From assembly GCA_013140705.1 (NCBI GenBank), contig JABFSH010000005.1, positions 1 through 64,000 of the forward strand: DNA of 64,000 bases. The letters run 5' to 3'. Position 1 is the stretch's first letter. Every line of letters starts with the position of its first letter. A model generated the notes under the pieces. That model worked only from the letters and a program-made list of their open reading frames with translations. It ran no database searches and was not told where the DNA came from. The DNA is from Methylococcaceae bacterium. Its GTDB lineage: Bacteria; Pseudomonadota; Gammaproteobacteria; Methylococcales; Methylomonadaceae. The translations under genes were made by a program, and so were the position numbers. Positions 26,266-35,119 of this stretch are shown piece by piece.

Positions 26266-29200
26266 ATGACGTCACGACACCAATATATTCTCGATGGCTT
26301 GTTTTCAGCAACGGATCCGGCCATAGCAGAATCGCGTAATAACTACCTTCTGATTTTATGTTGCGCGATTGCCCTTCTGCTAACGGGATGCTTTACAAAG
26401 GAAAAGCTGGATCATAAAGCAGATGGGACGCAATCGCAGTCCCATCAATCCGCATGTGACCCTAATACAGCGCCAAGCGACTCTAATACAGTGACAGCCG
26501 AAGTCGTTGCACTGGAACAAATTATTACTTACAACCGATTTGGTGCATTTAACCCAGCGGGTATGGTGTATGCGCTAAAAAAAGACGTCGTTGATGAAAA
26601 TGGTGAAGATCTTTCTTCTCGAACAGAGTCAGAAATGGTGAAACTCGCCGGTAAAGTCAGACTTCGAGACAATAAAAGGCCAAGGCCGCTCGTACTTCGT
26701 GTGAATGAATGCAATTATCTAAAGGTAAAGTTCTGGAATTTATTGTCACCCTTGCCAACGCTACACAGCACTTTCCAACGGCCTGATTTTCCAAAGGGAG
26801 GAATACAAAGACACGCCGTACAAACGATTATTCCTGAGGGAGCCAGTCAAACCGATTTATCATCCCCGCCACGCGATCCCCAACTTCCGAACAGTTTTCC
26901 TTTTCCGAGCCAGGAAGAGCCGGATTATCCCACTACACGGGCGGCCTCTATTCATGCGAATGGTTTGGATTATGTGCCGATCAAACCACAAATTTGTCAT
27001 GACCCGGAACAAAATAAAATAATCGAAACAGCCTGTAAAAATACTGGAAAAAATATGGGTGCGGATGGTGCGAATGTCGGCAAAAATGCCAACTCATTGG
27101 TTGAGCCTGGAAAATTCACAATATATCAATGGCTTGCCCGTCAAGAGGGTGGCTATTTCATGTATTCGGCAGGCGCGCTCGCGGGTGGAGAAGGTGATGG
27201 CGGTCAACTCGGCCTGGGCTTGTTTGGTTCGATTAATGTTGAGCCAGCAGGCTCCAAATGGTATCGATCTCAAGTAACCTATGACGATCTAAAATGCTTG
27301 GATGATAAATCCTGTGAGGCGAATTATAAAAATGGCCATCCCTACAGTGATCTGGATTATCAACGCCTTGCCATTTTGAATGATGATAATGAAATTGTGC
27401 ATTCAGATTTAAATGCCATCATTTATCAGCCAAATACCCAGTCCGGTGATAGGAGTGAATTAATGGAATCAGGGCTGAAATGCTCTGAGCAATCACCGGG
27501 ATCGAGCTGCGGCATGTCGTTTCGCGAATTCACCACCATTTTTCATGACGAGAATAAAGTTTTTCAGGCTTTTGCTGAATTATCTGATGAGGGTAATCCT
27601 GTCAGCGCAATTGCTGATGGCATGGCCATTAATTATGGTTCCTCGGGTGTGGGTTCAGCGGTACTGGCAAGCAAAAAATCTATAGGGCCCGCGAAAGATT
27701 GCAAGGATTGTAAACTGGAAGAATTCTTTTTAAGTTCATGGGCCAATGGCGATCCTGCCATGATTGTTCGTCGCGACATTCATGGAAAAGCCGTGGCCGC
27801 CCTGTATCCTGATGACCCATCCAATGTACATCATGCTTATCTTGGCGACCCTGTACGGTTTCGGAATATACACGCAGGGCCTAAGGAGACTCATGTATTT
27901 CATTTACATGCGCACCAATGGTTACAGGATAAAAACGATCCGAATGCCAATTACCTGGATTCGCAAACCATTTCGCCCGGTTCTTCCTATACCTACGATA
28001 TTCAATACGGTGGCGGGGGTAATCGAAATTTAACGGTGGGCGACGCCATTTTTCATTGCCATTTATATCCTCATTTTGCAGCAGGCATGTGGGAACTCTG
28101 GCGAAATCACGATGTGTTTGAGGATGGTAAGCCAGGCCTCTTTGATGTCAAAAAAAATCCTGATCCTCGCGTGCGGAATTTGCCAGACCATGAAATAGAA
28201 GGCGGCACGCCTAATCCAGCGATTGTTCCCATTCCTGGTGCCCCATTGGCGCCCTTGCCTACGGCAGAGTTCCGGGGGTACCCGTTCTTCATCGCCGGTG
28301 TTCCCGGACACAGACCACCACAGCCGCCTTTGGATATGGCCAGAGATAATCAGGGCAAGGAGCTAAATGGCGGGTTACCTCGGCATGTGATTACCGATGC
28401 TCGAACTTTTCCAGCGGAGGCGTCTGAAATGCAGCCGGACGTGCTGCTGGATGAGGTTGGCGATCAGGAAGAAAATAAAGCTGCGCGCTACATTGCGAAG
28501 CGGACCTGGAAACTCAACAGCGACAAGAATAATGTGGTGATGGCTGCAAAGCTCAAATCCGCAACCTTGAAGATGCTGCCTCAATGCGGCACTCAAGACG
28601 AATTATTCGCGATGGCTTTTCATGCAGGTTGGAATAAGTCAACGATAACGGGATTGAAGCAGGGAATACAGCCAGACAATTTGCCTGACAATATCTGGCA
28701 GGCATGCAAAGACGAGTTCAAAGCAGTCTTGGTAAATTTGGATGACTCATTTCAATGGAAGTATCAAGCGAAAGCGACTGAATGGCCTATGAATCGAAAA
28801 ACTCACGATCCGGCTATGCCCACCTTGAAACCGATGATTCCTTTGTGGAAAGGTTTGGGTTATGAAACTGCAAAGTCAGCGTATCCGGATGATCATGGGG
28901 TCTCAACAACCTACGATCCCGGCAACAAATTCCGGGTCAATGGTTTTGCGCCTGCACCAGGAGCGCCTTTTGCTGATCCTTGTCCAACGGAATATTACAA
29001 TGATACGGCCAAACTCGAAGGCCCTGGGATTTTAGTAAATCGTCTGGATCCCAGAATCTATAAATCGGCCTACATTCAATTTGACATGACCGTCAACAAA
29101 TATGGATGGCATGATCCACAAGCGCGCATGCCGGTTCTTGAAGAGGATGCCGCCAATACAATCAATGGCACTCGCTTGGCCGAACCACTATTTTTCCGTG

Positions 29201-32200
29201 CCAACTCCGGCGATTGCATACAATTCCAGGCAACCAATTTGATTCCAAGTGTATTAAATCTGGACGATTTTCAGATTTACACGCCCACAGACACCATTGG
29301 CCAGCATATTCATTTGGTAAAGTTCGACGTGACCTCGTCCGATGGCTCTGCTAATGGCTGGAATTATGAAGACGGCACTTTTTCACCTGATGAAGTGAGG
29401 GAGCGAATTGAAGCCAGTAAGCAGCCGGGTGGCTCCGTCGTTCAATGGAATAACCAGCCCCATAAGTCTCTGGAACCCATGACGTATCGTTTGCCATCGG
29501 GCAATTCGAGAACACGTGAGCTTGGCCAATGTTCCACGAATCCCCACGAGAATAATAAAAAGCATCCCTGGTGCGGCGCGCAAACAACAGTACAGCGTTG
29601 GTGGGCCGATCCTGTCTTGAACGATCAATGGAAAGACAGAACCATGCGAGCCGTATTCACCCATGACCACTATGGACCAAGCTCACATCAACAACATGGA
29701 TTTTATGCAGCGCTAATAGTTGAGCCCAAAGATTCCGTATGGACGCAACTGAGTGCTTCCCCTGAAAAAGTTGTAAAGCCGGTGGCGGGTAAATCGATCC
29801 TGGATTGTTCCCGAGTATCAAGCGCTATTGGAAATAAAGCCCTGGGCGGTGCGCTGAACGGCAAACCGGCGATATGTGCCGATCGTCAGGACGGGGGGCC
29901 GACCTCCTATGCCGCCAACATAGGCTTTATCGACAAAGCGAGTAATGTGGCTAAAAATGAAGATGTGCGCCGCGAATACAACCTTGCCTTTGCAGATTTT
30001 GCGATTCTTTATAATGCCGATATGCGCCCCGTAAATCCGCCCAGTCGTCAGGCGGATTTGCTGCTGCCGCATGTCGTTCGTGATGGTCTGAAACCGAAAC
30101 CGGAAGGAATATCGACGGAAGATCCCGGCACACGCCTACTGAATTACCGCAATGAACCCATTCCTTTGCGAATTGCTGAGGAAGATAGCGGTTCACGTTC
30201 CAGGAACATTGAAGGGTCGTTGGAATATAAACAAAAAACGGAGTGTAAGGATTTTAGTGCTAATCCGGCAAAAGTCGTTGACTGCCCTGATGCAGAAAAT
30301 GCAAACGATAATATTTTAAGAGTGCCCACTGGACCGGGTGACATGTCAAATGTGTTCAGTTCGATATGGCACTCAAATACGGCCTTCGATGGTGGCAAGC
30401 CTTCCGCCTGTCATGGTTCGGCAAGCAAGGAAAAGCAGAAAAAATATGCAAATATACGTTTTCAAAAGCTGACTGGAAATGCCCCTAACGAAGTCGTTGA
30501 CGCCAAAACATTAAAAGCGCTCTTGCAGCAGACCGAAAATGATCGATGCGAATTCGTTGATCATCTATATTCGCAGGAACCCTGGCGAAATCCAGGGGGT
30601 GGTGATCCTTCGACCCCGGTACTTGCAACCTATATTGGTGAACCGCTTAAACTGCATTTGATTCAAGGAGCCCAGGAAGAGCAGCATGTGTTTTCCATGA
30701 CCGGAATGAAGTGGCTAGCTGAGCCGGCTTCTCCTGATTCGGGATATATGAACGGCCAGCAGATTGGAATTTCCGAGCATTTCGAGTTTGATGTTCCCGT
30801 GCCATCCGGTGGTACCAATGTCACCGACTACTGGTATGGGTCGCCCGCTGTCGAAAACCTGTGGGATGGCATGTGGGGATTGGTACGAAGTTATGGCTTT
30901 ACGAGTGATAACAAACACCAGAACATCAACTTAACGGCTCTTGAAAGGCTACCGCAAGTTGAGCCGCCTCCTCTGGTGGCTGGTGAACTTTCGAGCTGTC
31001 CTGAAGTATTATCCAATGATAAACAACACCATAAAAACCTCTTTGTTGGTGTCTGGCTAGCCAGTGATTTGCTTAAAACATCAAATTCTCAGGGCAGGCT
31101 TGTTTATAACAGCCGATTCGACATCAGTGATCCGAATGCCATCATTTTTGTTCAGCAAGATAATGCCTGGCGCGAAAAAGCTCTGGCTCCCGAGGCGATC
31201 CTGCAGAAATTACAGGATCGCTATCAATCAGGAAAAAAAGTCGAGCCATTAGTCCTTAGAGTCAACGCAGGTGATTGTGTGACAGTTCATTTCGTCAATT
31301 ATTTGCCCGAGAACATGGCAGGCAAAGATGGACCGGATGTTAGACAAAGTTGGAGCTACAACCTGCTGCCTCCTATTGTTAATGGCTTTAACTTCAATCA
31401 AATACAATCGTCAAGCTGGGTGGGGCTGCAACCGCAGCTATTAACATTTAGCGCCAATAATAATGATGGAGCCAACATTGGATTTAATAGTTGCAATGCA
31501 AACGTGAGCACGGCGGACGGCCAAACAAGTTGCAAGAATCCGCTGCCGGCATTGTCGCGTTCCATGCCTAAGCCGTGCAAGAAAACGTTATCCGGTGCGT
31601 TTGGCGATTGTCGACCCAAAGCAATTAACTGGTATGCAGGGGATGTTAAATTCAGCAAGCAAAAGCCGCTGGCTGCAAACGGACTGGATGTGACTGAGCG
31701 GGATGATATTTCCGAAAATGAATTCAAAAAATATGATTATTATGTTGAGTCATTTAGTGCCAATGGTGAAACCGGCTGGGCGCAATACACGCCCATAGAA
31801 TATGGTGCCGTGAACCTGCGTGATTTTGGAGACACCATCAAGCATAGTTCGCATGGCGCAATTGGGGCTGTAATTGTAGAACCAAGAGATGCAACCTGGA
31901 TGCTGCCGGAAACAAATCCGTTGCAAACTCAAATGAGTACCAAAATTACTCTGCAAGATTCAAAGCAGTCGTTTCACGAATTTGTATTACTGATGCAGGA
32001 CGATCTTAGCTTACAGCAACATAAACAGCCCATGCCAAATCATCGCATGGCTGATGACGCTGAAGACACTGGACAGAAAGGCTTCAATTACGCTACGGAA
32101 CCTCTATGGGCAAGGAATGGCGTGGGTACATCAGGTGCGGATTTTAATGTACTGAATCAGGTCGATTACACCCATACGTTAAGCGCTTATAAAAATATCG

Positions 32201-32583
32201 CTCCCTGCGGGCAGTCCTGCGATCCACAAACACCCATTTTTGAAGCGCCTGCTGGCGCCGATGTACGCTTCCGTGTGGTTCATCCCGGTGGACATTCAAG
32301 GCAACATGCTTTTGTTCTTCATGGGCATAACTGGGATTACCAACCCTGGGCCAATGCTTCAACAAAATTAACCGATGCGGATAATAAGGAACCAAGAACG
32401 GCAAGGATAGGTGCTATCGGTGGTATAGGTCCCAGTCGCCATGTGAATATTTTGGCTAAAGCCGGCGGCAAATGCGAAGTTCCGGGTGATTATTTGTTTC
32501 GTGTACAAGAGCAATTTCAATTTCAAGGCGGCATGTGGGGAATTTTTAGAGTTAGCCCAACAGAGAGGGGTTCAAAATGTTAA
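26266..32583 (+). CDS. Giant lipid-anchored multicopper oxidase, MnxG-type
   Basis: A 2105-residue protein. A 24-residue lead is followed by a hydrophobic segment and the lipobox LLTGC (lipidated C42), so it is a lipoprotein outside the inner membrane. The copper ligands occur in the permuted order known for the manganese oxidase MnxG. HVFHLHAHQW (H543-W552) and HCHLYPHFAAGM (H597, C598, H599, H603, M608) come first; the latter is the full type 1/type 3 site. QHIHLVKFD (H1014, H1016) and THDHYGPSSHQQHG (H1133, H1135) follow. The region from about 1250 to 2105 repeats the pattern but has lost most ligands: HVFSMTGMKW at 1474, HSSHGAIGAVIVEP, and a last domain that keeps HAFVLHGHNW (2014-2023) but has FRVQEQFQFQGGMW where HCH should be. 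The likely activity is O2-dependent oxidation of Mn(II) or another metal or organic donor; this is inferred from the family. The ribosome binding site is GAGGAG. It leads a six-gene operon. Confidence 0.9.
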   Translation: MTSRHQYILDGLFSATDPAIAESRNNYLLILCCAIALLLTGCFTKEKLDHKADGTQSQSHQSACDPNTAPSDSNTVTAEVVALEQIITYNRFGAFNPAGMVYALKKDVVDENGEDLSSRTESEMVKLAGKVRLRDNKRPRPLVLRVNECNYLKVKFWNLLSPLPTLHSTFQRPDFPKGGIQRHAVQTIIPEGASQTDLSSPPRDPQLPNSFPFPSQEEPDYPTTRAASIHANGLDYVPIKPQICHDPEQNKIIETACKNTGKNMGADGANVGKNANSLVEPGKFTIYQWLARQEGGYFMYSAGALAGGEGDGGQLGLGLFGSINVEPAGSKWYRSQVTYDDLKCLDDKSCEANYKNGHPYSDLDYQRLAILNDDNEIVHSDLNAIIYQPNTQSGDRSELMESGLKCSEQSPGSSCGMSFREFTTIFHDENKVFQAFAELSDEGNPVSAIADGMAINYGSSGVGSAVLASKKSIGPAKDCKDCKLEEFFLSSWANGDPAMIVRRDIHGKAVAALYPDDPSNVHHAYLGDPVRFRNIHAGPKETHVFHLHAHQWLQDKNDPNANYLDSQTISPGSSYTYDIQYGGGGNRNLTVGDAIFHCHLYPHFAAGMWELWRNHDVFEDGKPGLFDVKKNPDPRVRNLPDHEIEGGTPNPAIVPIPGAPLAPLPTAEFRGYPFFIAGVPGHRPPQPPLDMARDNQGKELNGGLPRHVITDARTFPAEASEMQPDVLLDEVGDQEENKAARYIAKRTWKLNSDKNNVVMAAKLKSATLKMLPQCGTQDELFAMAFHAGWNKSTITGLKQGIQPDNLPDNIWQACKDEFKAVLVNLDDSFQWKYQAKATEWPMNRKTHDPAMPTLKPMIPLWKGLGYETAKSAYPDDHGVSTTYDPGNKFRVNGFAPAPGAPFADPCPTEYYNDTAKLEGPGILVNRLDPRIYKSAYIQFDMTVNKYGWHDPQARMPVLEEDAANTINGTRLAEPLFFRANSGDCIQFQATNLIPSVLNLDDFQIYTPTDTIGQHIHLVKFDVTSSDGSANGWNYEDGTFSPDEVRERIEASKQPGGSVVQWNNQPHKSLEPMTYRLPSGNSRTRELGQCSTNPHENNKKHPWCGAQTTVQRWWADPVLNDQWKDRTMRAVFTHDHYGPSSHQQHGFYAALIVEPKDSVWTQLSASPEKVVKPVAGKSILDCSRVSSAIGNKALGGALNGKPAICADRQDGGPTSYAANIGFIDKASNVAKNEDVRREYNLAFADFAILYNADMRPVNPPSRQADLLLPHVVRDGLKPKPEGISTEDPGTRLLNYRNEPIPLRIAEEDSGSRSRNIEGSLEYKQKTECKDFSANPAKVVDCPDAENANDNILRVPTGPGDMSNVFSSIWHSNTAFDGGKPSACHGSASKEKQKKYANIRFQKLTGNAPNEVVDAKTLKALLQQTENDRCEFVDHLYSQEPWRNPGGGDPSTPVLATYIGEPLKLHLIQGAQEEQHVFSMTGMKWLAEPASPDSGYMNGQQIGISEHFEFDVPVPSGGTNVTDYWYGSPAVENLWDGMWGLVRSYGFTSDNKHQNINLTALERLPQVEPPPLVAGELSSCPEVLSNDKQHHKNLFVGVWLASDLLKTSNSQGRLVYNSRFDISDPNAIIFVQQDNAWREKALAPEAILQKLQDRYQSGKKVEPLVLRVNAGDCVTVHFVNYLPENMAGKDGPDVRQSWSYNLLPPIVNGFNFNQIQSSSWVGLQPQLLTFSANNNDGANIGFNSCNANVSTADGQTSCKNPLPALSRSMPKPCKKTLSGAFGDCRPKAINWYAGDVKFSKQKPLAANGLDVTERDDISENEFKKYDYYVESFSANGETGWAQYTPIEYGAVNLRDFGDTIKHSSHGAIGAVIVEPRDATWMLPETNPLQTQMSTKITLQDSKQSFHEFVLLMQDDLSLQQHKQPMPNHRMADDAEDTGQKGFNYATEPLWARNGVGTSGADFNVLNQVDYTHTLSAYKNIAPCGQSCDPQTPIFEAPAGADVRFRVVHPGGHSRQHAFVLHGHNWDYQPWANASTKLTDADNKEPRTARIGAIGGIGPSRHVNILAKAGGKCEVPGDYLFRVQEQFQFQGGMWGIFRVSPTERGSKC

Positions 32584-33131
32584 CGATCATAAGCACACCT
32601 GAAACTATACATGGCGTTTCATTTGCATGGAAAGGGATAGAGCCAAATGATGTCATTGGCCCCAGGACGCAACTTGAATTAAATCCAGTGTCACATCTGG
32701 GACTGACCATTACTGGAGACGTGCAATTGAAATGCAGTGAATGCAATGTTTCCGGGGTTTTGTTGAATTTTAATGCCGATGAGAAACTTTTATTGTCCCC
32801 TCGAAAAACCGGTAACTGGGTGGGCATTATTGCCCTGGAATTTAGTGCTCCGGTATTTTCAGCAGGTGCAAGAATTGGTGTGGTAAGCAAAAACTCGCCA
32901 CGGCCTTTTCGGGGGATTATCCGGGCCATTGAAACAAACGGTAAAGAACATATACAGTCATTTCGAACACAAAGCACTAATACACCGGACAATTCGGCAT
33001 TATTTCTTGGTGCAACGAGCACAGGAGCAACGGCGCGTCTTAAAAAACTGGAATTTGATGTTGAGCCTGTCATCGGTGAGCCTTCATTCAAATTGTTTGC
33101 AATTGGTAGCTTGATTTATAAAACCGCTTAA
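32577..33131 (+). CDS. Hypothetical protein in the multicopper oxidase operon
   Basis: A 184-residue protein that I do not recognise. Its ATG overlaps the oxidase stop by 7 bp and has a strong upstream GAGAGGGG, so translation is coupled. No signal peptide or membrane segment is visible, which is odd among exported neighbours. The pattern of alternating hydrophobic residues suggests a beta sandwich (GLTITGDVQLKCSECNVSGV, WVGIIALEFSAPVFSAGARIGVV). One CxxC (C53, C56) could bind a metal or form a disulfide. It might be an oxidase assembly partner; this is inference from position only. Confidence 0.8.
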   Translation: MLTIISTPETIHGVSFAWKGIEPNDVIGPRTQLELNPVSHLGLTITGDVQLKCSECNVSGVLLNFNADEKLLLSPRKTGNWVGIIALEFSAPVFSAGARIGVVSKNSPRPFRGIIRAIETNGKEHIQSFRTQSTNTPDNSALFLGATSTGATARLKKLEFDVEPVIGEPSFKLFAIGSLIYKTA

Positions 33132-33137
33132 ATCTCA

Positions 33138-35084
33138 ATGAAACTCAAATATTCTGTTTTGAATGGTCTTTTGTTGATGGTGGCATTAAAAGCCGATATT
33201 GGTTTTGCGAAAAATGTCCAGGAGCATGTTGAGAATAACCTCCAATTGCAATTGACGCTCTCTTCAAAGGCAACGATTAATCCTGTCGGCGACACCAACA
33301 CGAATTATCGGATAACGTTACGAACCACAGATGCCACGACGCATCAGTCCGTTGGCAACATCAACCCAAGAGCCTGGTTGTCTCTCCGCCGCTCTGAACA
33401 AGTCGCAGTTGAAACCAGTTGTGAAGCTAAAGTCCGCAGTTTTGCCAGCGGCAAGTTAACAACGCGTGCTGATGTCGATCTGAACAGTTATTTATTGATA
33501 ACGCTTAATCAGGATAAGACGGTGGCATTGATCAATCCACAGATATCCTGGTCCAATAGTCAATTGGCAGGCATCGTTCAGCTTCCGGAACAGGGCCTGG
33601 ACTGGGTGCTGACAAAAGATGGTAAATGGCTTTATGTGACGATGCCTGAAGCCTCAGCGGTCGCGCTCATTGACGCTACGACACATAGCCTGGTAACCAC
33701 AATTGCCACCGGTTCCGGTAGCAAGCCGACTCGAATTGCCCTCACGCCTGATGAACAATCCCTTTGGGTGGGATTGGATCATACGCCGACAATTGCTGTC
33801 TTTGATCGCGGCGAAAAACCTAAAGTCAAAATCGTCAGTGTCAATGAAGGGCTGCACCAAATCAGTTTTACGCCGGATAGCCGGATCGCTGTGGTGACGA
33901 ATACCGCTGCCAATACGGTATCGATTCTTGACGCGACCACACAAAAAAAACTGGGTGACATCGAGGTGCCCAACACACCGTTAAAAGCCGTTTGGGTTGA
34001 AAAGGCCGAACGGTTTTATGTGTCCTCACTGAATGATACGCAGTTGCGCGTAATCGACCCCGATAAACGGGTGGTCGATGGACAAATTGAAGTAGGTCGC
34101 GGCATAGTCGATATAGCCAGCGATCCTCAGGGTCGTTACCTCTGGGTGGTCAATCAACTTGAGGCGAAAACCACGGTCATTGATTCCGCGACCAATACGA
34201 AGGTGGCTTTTGCGAATGTGACAGCTGAACCGGATCAGATTGCCTTTACGGCAGACTATGCTTATTTTCGGGGACTCGGCTCAGAAAAATTCGCACTGGT
34301 AAACCGGAAACAACTTGAAAGGATTGCAGGTGGAAAGCCAGGCGAGAAAATAATCGAGCTGTCTGTGACACAAATCCAGGCAGGCGAAAAAGCGCCAGCT
34401 ACGTTGCCCGATGCGGTTGGGGTTGCAGCCATGATTGTTTCGGTGCCAGAACAGAATGGCGTAATGATTGCCAGTGCGCCCGGTAGAACCATTTATTACT
34501 ACGTCGAGGGCATGATGGTGCCGATGGGTACATTCGATAACTATCGACGGATTCCGAGAGCCTTGATGATTTTAAACCGTAGCCTGCAGGAAACTGCGCC
34601 AGGCGTATTTGAAGCCCCCGTGAGTATCGAAAAAACAGGTAATTACGATATAGCGGTGATGATCGATCAGCCTCGTCTTCTCCATTGTTTCACCGCTAAA
34701 TTTGAAGGCGAATTCAATAATGATAAACAAAAAGAGCAGACAAAAATCATGCTGGAACTGTTGCCGTTAAAAGATCAGCCGCATGCCAGCGCGGAAACAT
34801 TTATAAGCTACAAATTACGCGATGCCTCAACGAAACAGCCCGTTACCGGTATCCAGGATGCTCGATTATTGGCTTTTGAGCCGCCTGGTTTGTGGCAAAA
34901 GCGCGAGTGGTTGCAGGAAGTGGAAAAGGGGATTTATCAGGCGACGGTCATTTTCCCACATGCAGGGCGCTTTAATCTGCTGATTGAAGCCTTGTCGAAA
35001 CGATTGGAATTCACCGGGCAATCACTGCAAATGGTTGAGGTTCAAGATTCTTTGCCCAAAAGCCAACGCTTAGAGCAAAAATAA
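33138..35084 (+). CDS. Secreted YVTN-type beta-propeller protein
   Basis: A 648-residue exported protein with a Sec signal peptide (cleavage probably after GFA, residue 24 or so). An N-terminal beta domain of about 110 residues with two cysteines is followed by propeller blades of the YVTN type: GLDWVLTKDGKWLYVTMPEA, PTRIALTPDEQSLWVGLDH, HQISFTPDSRIAVVTNTAA, VDIASDPQGRYLWVVNQLEA. From about residue 400 there are further beta-rich domains (GNYDIAVMIDQPRLLHCF, GRFNLLIEALSKRLEF). Propellers of this kind often act as scaffolds or bind ligands or metals in the periplasm. It starts 6 bp after the previous gene, so co-expression with the multicopper oxidase is likely. Confidence 0.85.
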   Translation: MKLKYSVLNGLLLMVALKADIGFAKNVQEHVENNLQLQLTLSSKATINPVGDTNTNYRITLRTTDATTHQSVGNINPRAWLSLRRSEQVAVETSCEAKVRSFASGKLTTRADVDLNSYLLITLNQDKTVALINPQISWSNSQLAGIVQLPEQGLDWVLTKDGKWLYVTMPEASAVALIDATTHSLVTTIATGSGSKPTRIALTPDEQSLWVGLDHTPTIAVFDRGEKPKVKIVSVNEGLHQISFTPDSRIAVVTNTAANTVSILDATTQKKLGDIEVPNTPLKAVWVEKAERFYVSSLNDTQLRVIDPDKRVVDGQIEVGRGIVDIASDPQGRYLWVVNQLEAKTTVIDSATNTKVAFANVTAEPDQIAFTADYAYFRGLGSEKFALVNRKQLERIAGGKPGEKIIELSVTQIQAGEKAPATLPDAVGVAAMIVSVPEQNGVMIASAPGRTIYYYVEGMMVPMGTFDNYRRIPRALMILNRSLQETAPGVFEAPVSIEKTGNYDIAVMIDQPRLLHCFTAKFEGEFNNDKQKEQTKIMLELLPLKDQPHASAETFISYKLRDASTKQPVTGIQDARLLAFEPPGLWQKREWLQEVEKGIYQATVIFPHAGRFNLLIEALSKRLEFTGQSLQMVEVQDSLPKSQRLEQK

Positions 35085-35119
35085 AACATTGAAGTCATGA
35101 TTCACGGTTGGAGGATGTT

